Shown one piece after another: positions 46,806 to 58,481 of a stretch of DNA of 64,000 nt. Under the pieces are notes generated by a model, which was not told where the DNA came from, searched no databases, and saw only the letters and a list, made by a program, of their open reading frames with translations. The DNA comes from Tetragonia tetragonoides (lineage: Eukaryota > Streptophyta > Magnoliopsida > Caryophyllales > Aizoaceae). The stretch covers positions 32,181,501-32,245,500 of the forward strand of contig CM076152.1 of assembly GCA_038025085.1 (NCBI GenBank), written 5' to 3'. A program made the position numbers and the translations under genes. Numbering within the stretch: position 1 is the first letter of the stretch; each line of letters starts with the position of its first letter.

Positions 46806-47495
46806 TTACACCTCTATCAACAGTGCAAGAAAAAGAGACACTAGGTACAACTCTATCAACAGTGCCAGCAGAGGAGTCTCACCATACTTTTCACGTTCTG
46901 CACGCTCTCTTTGGTCTTCCAACTGCATCTTCTTGTAACAAAGGCAGGTAAGTCCAGAGAGTATCACAAACAGTAGCACATGTGAAGCAATGAGAAATAC
47001 GACTCGCAAGTAGTAAAAGTTTGAATTTTCCTCATCCCTGAATTTACTATGTTCGATACCAACCAAAAAGGACAGAGAGACAGCAGTGAGATACATGACG
47101 ACAAGCGTGGCTAACAATATCACAAACACCCCCACACCGAAATTAAAAAAACTCACGCGGGAGGCCGGGTGACGTAGGCCCTGGTGGCGCCAGCGGGGGA
47201 GGATAAGCTTTCGAAGACGGAGAAAACGGGGGGTGGAGGTGGAGGTGGTTGGGGTGCTCGTTCGAGCCAAGAAATCCAACTGGTCGGATGTGGTGGAGGA
47301 GGGGCTGAACGAGTAAGGAATCACGGCATTGCCCTTTGGATTTTCGAGGATGGTGATGGTTTTTGGGGAAGGCGGAAGGGTCAAGGGGAATATGTTATTA
47401 CACGGGAAAATGAGTGGGATACGGGAATCGATACCCATACACGAGGTGTATGGCACACCAATTATTTTTTTCCAGAGGATATGTGAAGCACACAC
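46806..47495 (-). CDS. Hypothetical membrane-protein-like ORF, two hydrophobic segments
   Basis: This is an open frame of 229 codons on the minus strand. The first about 100 residues are Pro/Ser/Thr-rich. Then come two hydrophobic helices (FFNFGVGVFVILLATLVVMY and VVFLIASHVLLFVILSGLTC) and a charged stretch (LEDQRERAEREK). I do not recognise the family. The ATG is uncertain: upstream codons overlap a repeated leader shared with the shorter copy at 46244-46573. A two-TM protein with a coiled, charged tail is plausible, but it may equally be a decayed gene. Nothing supports expression. Confidence 0.45.
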   Translation of the reverse strand: MCASHILWKKIIGVPYTSCMGIDSRIPLIFPCNNIFPLTLPPSPKTITILENPKGNAVIPYSFSPSSTTSDQLDFLARTSTPTTSTSTPRFLRLRKLILPRWRHQGLRHPASRVSFFNFGVGVFVILLATLVVMYLTAVSLSFLVGIEHSKFRDEENSNFYYLRVVFLIASHVLLFVILSGLTCLCYKKMQLEDQRERAEREKYGETPLLALLIELYLVSLFLALLIEV

Positions 47496-47635
47496 CAGTG
47501 ACTTGTGTTTGACATCAGACTGAATAGTAGGGATATGTTTCAGCTTGTTATATGGTGCATGACCAAGTCTGTGGTGCCAGAGTCAATACAAGGATTCCAT
47601 GGAAGCATGACAACAGTGGAAGACAAGCTTACACT

Positions 47636-50415
47636 TGTAACACCCCGAATTTCCGTCTAATTTAAAACCATTAAAAATCACGAGTTGCAGTGGAAAAACT
47701 CTAGAAATTCAAAGCGTTACCGTCATATTTAATGTTCAAATTAAATACAATGCTAGAAAGAAACCAAATGTTTATATCCTATACATACATACTAGATAAT
47801 TAAATAATAACTATCTTCCTAACTAAACTTAAAACAATTAATCCAAATGAATTAAGAAATATTAAACAATTAAAAGTCTAAACACAAGTCTCATTACAAC
47901 ACAAGTCTTAATAAAACAAATCCCAAAGTCTAAACAATAAAAGTAAATTGTTCTCAGAAGATATACAATCTTCTTCAATCGCCTTCTCACTAGCTCTACT
48001 CCATGAGCTACAATCTTGTCAATCTACTCCCCCATATAGACGAATTCCATATAGGTTCATCATAGACCCATCATTGAAGAGAAATGGACAACAAACACGA
48101 GTAAAAAGAAAAACAATCAATCTGCTACGTTGAGTAATTCATAACCATATACTCCATTTAAGAATCTTCAACTTAAACCGTCATGCTTACTAATCATGCT
48201 TGAATAAATAAAAGACGACATGCTTTAATTTAAACAACCAAACAAACCAAATAATAAATGTCATTATTTATTATTCATTAGCCAAGTCCATTAGAGAGAA
48301 GAGAATCACATGAATGTCACAGTCAACCGCAGAAGATTCAATAGGATCAACAGTCCTATGCATAATAGAAGTGAGGGATCAACCGTCTTGGAGTATAGAT
48401 GACTCCCTAAGTACTTCTAGATGTTCCTAAGTATGCATACCCTCTCTCAACCCTTAGTTTTACAAGAAGAACAGTTTCACTATAAAACTTCACTTGCCTA
48501 ATTACTCATGTATGGATACAAGCTTTAACCAAATACGTTGAGGCCACACCCGCTCATGTGAAACCCACTCAACGTACCAATTGACATTCCCATTCACTCC
48601 CTTTGGTGGATCCATTACCAAAGAAATCTTAACTCTCAAATCCATTAATTCAAAGGTGATCACATAGTCAAGTAATTCACATATCTTGGCAATTCTCAAG
48701 TAACACAATATGATTACAATTTCCGATGACAAACTTTACGTGAATGGCATCTCGCCCTCAAATCATAACCACCTAGTTCAATACCTTTGAATAGGTTCCA
48801 ATAGTTAATGTTCATTTCAACTTATTGAAGTAACATGCTTACTAACATGAATCCACATGCTTACCAACATGATACAAAAATAGCAATATAAGCTATATTC
48901 CAATTGAACAATTATTAACATAATTTTCATCCAATGATCACGACAAAATCATGCATCACCTCACATGAATCTCAACAAGTAGTCATAGACTACATATAGT
49001 GAATTTTCAACATATAACATGCATTCACCATCATAATTCTATACGAATTATCACAAGGAAATAAATAGCAATTATTCCTTTCCATAAACCAATTACGAAT
49101 AGAAATCCCAATTCAATACTAGACAATGAGTATACCTTGTGCAATAAAGCAATCCAACAAAATCATGTAAGCTCCTTACGTTTTAGGTGCGGTCAATGGG
49201 GCCTAACGAATCCACAATACACCAATAGTCAATAATTTGACTTCTAAACCTCTTAATTAAACTTTAAAGATGATTTAGTACCTTTAATTAAAATAATTAA
49301 GTTGCTGGAATTTCAATTACTCATGCATGCTCAAAAGTCTCCAAAACCAATTTACATAAACCAAATTGGAAAACTTTTCAAAACCCTAAATGAAGTCAAC
49401 AAGTCAAAATGAGTCAAACCACAAAACATCACCCAAAGCAATGCCACCATCACCACCACCAGCAGACCCACTGGTGGCTCGCCGGCTGGTGCCTGGCAGC
49501 GCACGGCCCCCAGCGACGGCGCTGCAGCGCCACACGGCTGGGTCGTGCGTCACGTAGGCTTCGGCCGTGTGACGTCTTAATTTTTATTGTATTTTTTGTT
49601 AAACAATTCAACAAATTCCAAATCTAGAATAAACCTGAATAATTAATAAATTTCCAGACTTAATAAAACACAAGATCCAACCTTTTAAACTCAACCTTTG
49701 ATGCAATTCAATAAAAACATCAACCCAACCATAATAATCATTCTATCATGCAAAATAGTAGAATCTAGCAAATCCTAGACAAATCATAAAATTAGGATTT
49801 ACTCATACAAAATTAGGGTTCATAAAAACTCATACTTGAATCAAATTTAAAGCTTTTAAGAATCAAAACTAGTTAAAAATATTTACTTTTAAATTTAAGA
49901 TCAAATTTGAACAAGAGAATGAATTATGAAAGAGAACCAAAATTCTCTTTCTTCTTCTCTTGGGTCGACGGTTGTGAGTGACAGAGAGAGCCGTGTGTTT
50001 TTTTTGTTTAGTTTAGTAAAGTGTCAGTTGTTTTAGAAGTAGAGTATATTTAGGAACCCAAATATACTCCTTATTTCCCTCAACTTCTCATTTCCTAAAA
50101 TCTCTCCTAAGATCACTCTACAATCCACCAATTTAGGAAACAAAATTTTAAAACAAAAATTCTGATTGTTCTCTCTATAATTTCGGCTAGGAGAGCCGAA
50201 AATTATAGCCCATTTTTGCATTATAATTTTCGGCCATAACCGAAAATTATTAATCCCACATGCTTTAATTAGTTTTGGCCCAATTATAATTAATTAGATC
50301 CAAAACAAAACTCAGTCATTAATTAGGCACTTTAGTTCATGAGCCCAATTAATATTTCAAACCCAAAATTGCATTTTCTTTTTTAAGTAATTATTATTCT
50401 AAACGGGGTATTACA
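47636..50415 (-). repeat. 3' LTR of the chromovirus (2,780 bp)
   Basis: The plus-strand end TGTAACACCCCGAATTTCC at 47636 recurs at 63468 in the other LTR. The inner end reads CGGGGTATTACA at 50415 and is followed directly by the polypurine tract. Lengths near 2.8 kb fit the Tekay/Del clade. It contains no gene; open frames such as 49409-49627 are chance. Confidence 0.85.
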
Positions 50416-50433
50416 TCTTTACCCCCTTAAAAG
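50416..50433 (-). promoter_or_regulatory. Polypurine tract of the chromovirus
   Basis: On the minus strand CTTTTAAGGGGGTAAAGA immediately precedes the 3' LTR start TGTAATACC. It is the primer site for plus-strand DNA synthesis. Confidence 0.85.
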
Positions 50434-50689
50434 AAGTTTCGTCCTCGAAACTTAGGATCACCACCAAAGTGAAGCTAGTTCCATTAAGCGATATTTTTCA
50501 CCACACTTTGAAAGTTCAACACAACAATGCAACTCGAAAGTTAAAAAGTTTTCACAACTTTTCCAAACAACAAAATGAGCATGATGCAATGCAATGCAAT
50601 GATTTTTCCAGTCTTTAATTTATTTTTCTTTTGTGGATTGTTACACTCTTCCCCCTTGAAAATGTTTCGACCTCGAAACTAAGGTTAAG

Positions 50690-52145
50690 TACCTTGTTCG
50701 AATAGTTGAGTACAACACTTGCGCATATCAGCCTCAGTCTCCCAGGTCGCTTCTTCGACTTTGTGGTTAGCTCACAACACTTTCACAAGATTGATCGTAG
50801 ACGCACGAGTTTTCTTCGTTTTCTCGTCTAGGATTCTCACAGGTTTAGTTCGCTCCTCAAGGACTCGAATTGGTTGCACTTCATAGGTAAGTGTGTCATC
50901 TAGCAGTATCTTTTTCAGGATTCAGCATATGACTTGGAACATAGTGATACCTCTTGAGTTTTGACACGTGGAACACATCGTGCACTTGCTCCAAATCCAT
51001 AGGCATAGCAAGCCTATAAGCGACCTCTCCGATTCTTTCAAGAATCTCGTATGGTCCAATGTACTTTGGGCTAAGCTTTCCTTTACGCCCAAATCTCATA
51101 ACTCCACGAGTAGGTAATACTTTGAGAAGTACCTTCTCGCCAACCTGGAATTCCTCCATCCGTCAATGTTGATTTGCATAGGTTTTTTGTCTATCTTGTG
51201 CAGCTTTCATCTTCTTTTGGACAAGTTTCACTTGATCCACAGTTTCTTGGATAAAATCCGGACCCAAAACAAAGGTCTCACTTATGTCGTTCCAACACGT
51301 AGGAGATCGACACTTCCTCCCATACAACGCCTGGTAAGGTGCTCTACCAATACTCGCATAGTAGCTATTGTTGTAGGAGAACTCAATTAAAGGCAAGCTC
51401 TTCTCCCAAGAGTCCTTAATTTCTAGAGCACAAGCTCTCAACATGTCCTCCAACGTCTGAATAGTACGCTCCGTTTGACCATCTGTCGCAGGATGAAATG
51501 TCGTACTAAATTTTAACTTTGTACCAAAAGCATTTTGCAATTTATCCCACAAGTTCGACAAGAATCTCGTATCCATGTCTGGCACAATGTCTTTAGGTAC
51601 ATCATGTAACCTTAAGACCTCTTTCACATAAGCTTCAGCGAGTTGGTCCATCGACCAAGTCTTCTTCATTACAATGAATCTCGTCGTTTTCTTCGATCGA
51701 CAATAACTCAAATAGTGTTCTTCCTAGACCTCGTATTTGGTAATCCAGTCACAAAATCCATCGAGATTGAATCCCATTTCCATCTAGGAATTTCCAGCGA
51801 TTGAACAAGACCTCCAGGCCTTCTGTGTTTGATCTTGACCTATTGACAAGTAAGACACCTTGCCATATACTCAGCACACTCTCGCTTCATGTTTGTCCAC
51901 CAAAACTGAAGTTTCAAGTCTTTGTACAGCTTATCACCACCTGGGTGAACAGAATACGCAATTCCATGCGCCTCATCTAGAATCTTTCTCTTCAGCTCGG
52001 CGTTGTTTGGTACACACCAATGCCCCTGCATCTTGATTGTACCATCATCAAGGATCTCATAATCAGGATGCTTCCCATCCTTGATCTTGACACGTAACTC
52101 CTCTAGAAACGGTATCATGAACTTGCAACTGTCGGATCTCATCAT
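50690..52145 (-). pseudogene. Chromovirus integrase and chromodomain, broken
   Basis: Minus-strand pieces in order: the HHCC zinc-finger part of integrase (52145-51840, ...HPGGDKLY, CAEYMARCLTC); the catalytic core (51840-51163; first Asp in DFVTGLP near 51745, second in DMDTRFLS, Glu in TDGQTERTIQTLED); the GPY/F-type region (51159-50896, GKLSPKYIGPYEILERIG, FHVSKLKRYH); and a chromodomain-like end to about 50690 (VQPIRVLEERT, EEATWE). Integrase inserts the cDNA, and the chromodomain steers it to heterochromatin. At least one stop separates core and GPY/F region (51163-51165), and frame changes occur near 51711 and 50895, so it is non-functional. Confidence 0.85.
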
Positions 52146-52643
52146 AGATCGACGATTGCACTACATGTGCATTAAGAAACACTGCAGTCTCATGTGTGAT
52201 AATCACAACTAACATATACGCATTGACTCATATATATGTTTCAATAGCCAACTAGGACTCTAGGCTCTTATTGCATTCAAGCATAGCCTTATCACACTCT
52301 TCTGTACTACCAAGTTCAAGGTTTCAAAAGACTTTGTTCTTTCTCAAAAATAAACAATTCATAATCATAATGAAACATTCATGCAATTTTCACATAGGCG
52401 CTTTCATAATACTCATGCTCCAAATAGCAAGTAAATAACACAATTTCTTGCAAAAATTTCATCTCATAAATCAAATAGTCAAGTATTTGTTCCCAAAAAT
52501 GAGTGCTTGCCAAACGAAGCCTCAAATAACATGAATAAAGTAAAATAATAACATTCTAATCAAAATGTCAAAAACAAATGGCTCGCATGCCCAAACCAAG
52601 TCTCAAATAGTTTACTCCAAATAAAACTAAATAAAACTAAGAA

Positions 52644-53259
52644 TCACGCTCCTCTCACGCGGTTCGTCAAAGGATAGCGACACACATGCATCACTTGGAC
52701 CTCGTCCATCTCCTCCTCTTCCATAGGTTCCTCCTCTTCTTCTAGATTCTCCTCCTCTTCAGTAGGGGTCCTTGGCTCATTGGGCTTGCCATTCAAGCCT
52801 ATGGGCCAATCTCTAACATAGCTAGGTCTAGATGACCTTGCAGGAACCTCAGGGACATGAGGTGAAGACTCCTCCTCGACCTCGACAATAGGCTTTTCGG
52901 CCTCCTCAGCGAAGTACCCCTTTTCGATCGCCAACGCACGGTTTAAGTTAGCTCGTGCCTCCTATTGAGTCATTGGGTCGTCCACCTCTAGCAAGGGATC
53001 GTACCCTCAAGAGTTCTCCACTTACACCTCGTAGGGGTCTCTAAGCATATCCGGGTGTGCCTCGTCCCATGCGTATGTCCTCGTGATCAAGGTCTCCAAT
53101 GTCTCCACATAGGGGTAGCCCCTATCGTTCTTCATCTCCAAATCCACTAGCCAGTTGTTGTGGAATCGGCGCTACTTGGCAGTCGTGTAGCCAAAGCTTT
53201 TGATAAAGTAGAAGGCCTTCATCTTATCCGAGCGCAAAGACGATTAAACACTATAACGC
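52644..53259 (-). pseudogene. Chromovirus gag-like frame, C-terminal part, with stops
   Basis: On the minus strand a single frame runs from 53259 to 52644 with several in-frame stops. The last 96 codons are open and end in an acidic Glu-rich stretch. The same frame continues, across the nested element, at 63136-63251. I do not recognise a standard chromovirus gag motif, and no CCHC knuckle is visible. It may be an unusual gag or a captured sequence. Confidence 0.5.
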
Positions 53260-55036
53260 TGTAAGAACCCTCGCCTTTCGGCGCTAATTGAAATATTTAG
53301 TTGGAATTAATGGTTCTTAAATAATACGTCATATGCAACATGATTAATTGTAATAGGGGAAATAATAAGCAAATAGTGACGTCGCCACCAATTTTTAAGG
53401 AAACAATTGGAAACCAACAAAAGTGCACCCAATTCCTATTGGGAATTGACTCATACCCAAAAGGGGCCAAAGATGGAGTTCGGGGGTGTGGGTACGAAAA
53501 AGATAAAACGAATCCCACCTAAATCGCCCGAATTAACGGCCTCTACTAATCTCATCCATGTTGATTCATAATTTATATCGCAAGGTTCCAAACAAATCCG
53601 GTCGTCCAAGATCCTAATATTAACTAGGTGAGTTGAGCAAATCAAATTACTAAAGTGATCGCTTTGCACAAATTATCCAATTGCATGAATTAATTAACAA
53701 TCATAAACCAACCCAATATTAAGATAAAAGAAATAAATCTCCACCATACCTTTCTTGCTAAATGCGCCAAATTGCATATGCACATCAGTGAGATTGTTAG
53801 CAACTTCAATGGAAGTAAAATAATAAATATAAAGAAAATAATAAAAATATGCTAATATGCAATTTAGGGATAAGTACATGCAAAAACTCTAATTATATGC
53901 TAATATGCTAATTAAATATGCTAAGCATGCAAAGATGCAATATTTATACTGAACATGCATTAAACTAATTGAAACATGCAATTTAATAATCTAGACATGA
54001 ATATGATTAATAACAAAACTAAAACAATCAAAACATGATATACAAATCAACCATAATCATAATCAAAGGAAAACATGATTTTAAAAAGAGTTTTGAAAGA
54101 TTGAGAAAATTGCCCTCAGGTTAACCTTTTGCTGCACTAGAATTGAATGTCAATTACTCTTATTATTTGCTTTGCTCTTGTGTATGGAGTTGCTCTTGAA
54201 TGTGGTTGATGAATGCTTGAATTGATTGATTAGGGTAGCATGGAAGAGAGGAGAGAGAGAGAGATTAGGGTTTTCTTGGGAGAAATCTCGTAATTATGAG
54301 TGTTCGTCCCAAAAAACGGAGTTTAGAGGGGGCATTTATAGGAATTGGGCCGAAAAGGAGGTCAAATTAAGATTCTCAGGCCAAAAAAGGTGCCCAGCGG
54401 CCACACGGAATGCAGCTGGGGCTAGCGGCTGGCCAGAAGGCCCCCTCTCCCACGAAAAGGCCGTTGGAGCGCTCGTTTGAGCTCCGATTGGACTGATTAT
54501 TGGTGCGTTGGATTTCTTGTTCAAAGTTCTTTCTTTTGACATATTGTGGGCTCAAATATCATAACTATATCATGAGTTATGGACCAAACACTAGAGAAGT
54601 GTCCGTTCCAGCGCATTAAACAATGATCGGATCATATCTTTTTTGTTTCTAATGGGATTTTGGCCCATAATACATCATTGGAAATCTAATTCAAATGGCA
54701 ATATAAGACTAGTGGGCTAATAATCCAATTAATCCATGAATAGCTAAAAATCATTCTTGAACCGTTATGCGGGTATGAGAACGTCGTTTTTAGCCCATAT
54801 CTTCATTAAATCATAACTTTTGACTCCGGTGTCCGATTGGGACAAATGAGATGGCATTGGAAAGCTTATGGAATGACTTATTTGTGGATAAGGAAATTAA
54901 TGAGATCCTGAGTGAGGATAGATAAAGGGTTCAAATGAGCACAAATACGTCGAGCATTAACATTCGTTTCTTTAACATGATTATAGCTTATCATCATTGG
55001 GCGCTACGCCAGGGGGGACACATTTGGGTGTCTACA
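53260..55036 (-). repeat. 3' LTR of the gag-only element (1,777 bp)
   Basis: It aligns end to end with 61338-63131. It starts TGTAAGAACCCTCGCCTTTCGG and ends GGGTGTCTACA. The main difference is a block of about 20 bases (near 62500-62520) absent here at about 54420, plus scattered substitutions. Short open frames in it are duplicated in the other LTR and are not genes. Confidence 0.92.
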
Positions 55037-55050
55037 GAAGCCCCCACTTT
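55037..55050 (-). promoter_or_regulatory. Polypurine tract of the gag-only element
   Basis: On the minus strand AAAGTGGGGGCTTC directly precedes the 3' LTR start TGTAGACACCC. Confidence 0.82.
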
Positions 55051-55401
55051 GGCCGAGCTTTGAAAAAGTGACGGTAAAAGTATTTTGTGGAAAATGCCTG
55101 CAATGCTTTGAAAACATTTATGTTAGGAAAAGATGAGATAAAAGTAAATCCTGACCGCCTGTGGTCAGGGTTACCTGCTTTGCGAATGCAGACGCTGTGC
55201 TATTTGCGATAGTCCAGACGTCGAAGAGTTTTGCGTCACTCTTGTGCCTTGCTTTGTAGACATGGAGCAAATTATAATAGCCCATTGTCGGAGAGCTTTG
55301 CATCGCTCCCGTGCCTTGTTTTGCTTTGCTGGAATAATGCTTGTGTTTTGATTTGTAACTTGCATGTTAGTTCATTTAAATAGGAAGACACAAAGAGTAT
55401 G

Positions 55402-55735
55402 GGGATGCTACGGGATGGACCCTAAGGATGGACCTTGCTCAATGCAACGGGACAAACCCGAAAGGACGGACCTTGCTCAATGCAACGGGACGGACCCGAA
55501 AGGACGAACCTTGCCTAATGCAACGGACGGACCCAAAAGGACGGACCTTGTTCAATGCAACGGGACGGACCCAAAAGGAAGGACCTTGCTCAATGCAACG
55601 GGACGGACCCAAAAGGACGGACCTTGCTAAATGCGACGGGACGGACCCAAAAGGACGGACCTTACTCAATGCAATGGGACGGACCCAAAAGGAAGGACCT
55701 TGCTCAATGTAACGGGACGGACCTAAAAGCAATGC
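55402..55735 (-). repeat. 38-bp tandem repeat array, about 8 copies, in the element 3' region
   Basis: CAATGCAACGGGACGGACCC and its variants start at 55440, 55478, 55516, 55553, 55591, 55629, 55667 and 55705, a steady 38-bp period with one 37. The period is not a multiple of three, so the unit reads through all frames as repetitive peptides, which are artefacts. It lies between gag and the polypurine tract, the place where Tat-lineage elements are known to carry variable tandem repeats. Confidence 0.92.
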
Positions 55736-57414
55736 TAGAGAACGGACTCCAAATAAAGACAGAGATTTAAGCGCATTCATTGATATATGTGTTTGTGCCA
55801 TGCATGTGCCTCGGAGGCAAAAAGTGCTTAATGTGTGCAAATGCAATGCTAACTAGGCCTACAGCTCCATGCAAACCTAGATATGAATAATGATGCATAT
55901 GACTCAATAGTTATGACATATATGCAATGCTTAGAAGACTGGACTCTGAGGGATAAACAAGAGATTTTATTTTATTTGCAAAAGGATTTTTGTTTTCAAA
56001 AGTGTCCCTCTTAAGCCATGAAATGTATGCGTGATTGGTGCCTCTGGGGCAAGGGCAAAGCCCCCAGTTTACTGGTCGGATCGTAAAGCGACAAAGCTCA
56101 TGCAGATGAGATTTCGAGTATTCAAACATCTTTCGTCAATAATAGGAGGAATCAAAGCCCCTAGTATGCATGAAGTGATCACATGAGAAAACTATATGAA
56201 GATGTCATGAGTTATGGATGCTTAGTTAGAGTTATTGTTCCAAGAGAAGATGGCTACGGAAGCCACAAACTATGAGTCGAGAGTCAATGTAAAGTGGAGA
56301 ATTCCATGGTAAAGATGTGTGGGATTATGAAATAAATGGGCTTGGTGCAAAAAAGTATAAAATGGGAAAAATTGTGAGATAGGGAGTGATGCAGGGGAGC
56401 AAATTCGAATCCAAGTCTTGGGCTCTAAAATAGGAAAATCACGGAAATTTTAAAACCCTTAGAATTTTGAGTTGCCATTGATGAAGTGATATTATTAAGT
56501 TAGGACCTTTTGATGAATCCCATGTGTAATTGCAAATGGGTCTTGTAATTGAGAAAGATTAGAGTACGGTCGGGCCTCAATGCAAAGAGGTTACCTACGT
56601 ATCCACGGAGGAATCAGGCCAAAACGTAGTTCGAGGACCTTTGATTTTTAGTGCCCTAACTTTTGCCTGGATCATTGTCTTGGATGATCGACCCAGTGGG
56701 CTTGCCATTTTTGCCTAAGTCACTGAATGAATAGACTTAGAGAGCTTTTAAATGGTTATGCCCTAATTTTTGCCTAGGCTGCCCTTTCGGGTTTTCAACC
56801 CAGAGGGCTGTTTTTTTAATTTTTTGTTGCAGGTGCACACACATCTTTTAAGATTTATACCTCTAAGAGGTCTTTTGGGTTGTAATGTCAGGCTAAAGTG
56901 CGGGTTGCCAAAGAATGGATGATAAGGCTCAAATTCCCATAAAATCCCCCAGTACGCCGGATGTCACTTGATATTTCGAGGTGAGGAAACTCTCTTGAGT
57001 ATTGGTGCTCACTTGATGCATTTGAAACTTTTGTTTCTCTCTTCTTTTTTTGAATTTTCGACAATTGCTTCTGTTTATTTTATTTTGAACTCTTTTTGGA
57101 GTTTCTCACGCCTCTCTTGAGATTTGGTGACACTTAAAAATTGTTGCACACTTCCCATGCCCTGGGTTAGGATAATGTGGTTAAAGAAAGAATGTGGCTT
57201 ATTGTGTTTGATGGCTCAAATGGGCTCCAAGTGGTATTTTTTGCATTGTGGGTAAAAGGATAATAATGAAGGGTGCCAAATGAATGCCTCATGTCCTTGG
57301 TATAACTTATAGGATGTGTGTCCCATTTTTTAATTTATTTTTTCGTTTTTTTTTTCTTTTTTTCTGGTCCTCTTCTCAATAGTTAAGGTCCTTGCATTGA
57401 TTAAGTTTGGCAAC
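55736..57414. other. Non-coding 3' part of the gag-only element
   Basis: There is no credible ORF on either strand. Phrases such as GGTTACCTACGTATCC (about 56590) and recurrent TTTTGCCTA...GAGGGCT (56640-56810) show degenerate internal repetition. This occupies the place where pol would be in an autonomous relative, but I see no remnant of it. Confidence 0.55.
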
Positions 57415-57419
57415 TCAGG

Positions 57420-58250
57420 TTATCATTGGGTTTTGATGTGAAATAAGTAACAAAACGGAAATTAACCTTTGATAGTATCACACAAAGGGATCTTGTTCAA
57501 GAATCACTCAAGAACCACTCACGAATCACTCGTAAGGGTTTCAACCTGAATCACTCAGTTTGAGGGGTAAATACTCACGTATTCAATAATTAATCATCAA
57601 AGCACGAGTTTATAATAGCAAAGCTCTCCCCTATTTATAGACAAAGAAATCTAAAGCTATTCGGAATCCTAATCCTAATCCAAATAGGAAACTAACTATA
57701 AAACTGATTACAATTGTAAAACGAACTAATTAATTGCTTTCCTAATACTTAATGGACTCCTAATGCTACTAATAATCATATTACTACTTTCCTAAACAAT
57801 AAATCACGTTTAAGGCAAGTAAAAACAAACTAGGACACAATAACTAGACTAAAGTCGTTGCCTTGGCGCGCAAGGAATATGTTCCGTAACTTGTAACTCG
57901 TTTTTGACCATGTTGCGCTTTGAATTAGAGAAAACGCAAGGCATCAATGTTATAGATCTCGATCGTATCTTTGCACAGAGATTTGAATCATCACGTTTAG
58001 ATTTCGTATGAGAGTGTTATGGCCAAAATATGAACAACTGTCAGAACTGCCAAGATTACGAGGTTCTCCATAATGAACGTGATCATATAACAAGAGCTTT
58101 AATCCCGACCTTGCATGGAAACTCCCTGTAATCATGCTTGTGTGAGCCACATTAATGCACAACCATAAAAGCAACACGATGTATTCAAGAGTATTTGTTC
58201 TTTTGCTTGTTTCTTGATTCTTTTCTTTAAATTGCTCCCTTGCTCCTGCA
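57420..58250 (-). mobile_element. Probable solo LTR (831 bp) nested in the gag-only element
   Basis: Direct TCAGG flanks both ends (57415-57419 and 58251-58255). Read on the minus strand it starts TGCAGGAGCAAGG, contains a promoter-like CTATAAATAGGGGAGAG near 57630 and ends CCAATGATAA. The expected terminal CA is AA, one change. Its sequence texture (ATTAGGATTAGGATTCCG) differs from the host element. No internal coding region. Confidence 0.55.
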
Positions 58251-58481
58251 TCAGGTATGCAATTATGAGATATTCCATGAATGAATGAATGAAAGAAATG
58301 CAGGCCTATTATTATTCAATAAAGAGAAAGCAAAACAATGCTTTAAAGGAAATCCTAAGACAAGACTTGGACTCGACAACGAAAAAAAGGGGAAATGGAG
58401 TTCTCTAACTAGACTATGACTCTATGATATTTGATATTGGGCTTCGCGACTGGGCTAGGCGTCCAATTCAAACTCTTGGGC

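Noticed and set aside
53297..54542. ORFs duplicated at 61418-62816
   Set aside because: They occur in both LTRs at equivalent positions and are non-coding LTR sequence.
55402..55735. CRISPR-like array
   Set aside because: Units are contiguous with no unique spacers, and this is a plant genome; it is an ordinary tandem repeat.
55364..55846. Overlapping ORFs in the 38-bp array on both strands encoding repeated peptides
   Set aside because: The 38-bp period is not a multiple of three and any frame yields repetitive peptide; they are artefacts of a stop-free tandem repeat.
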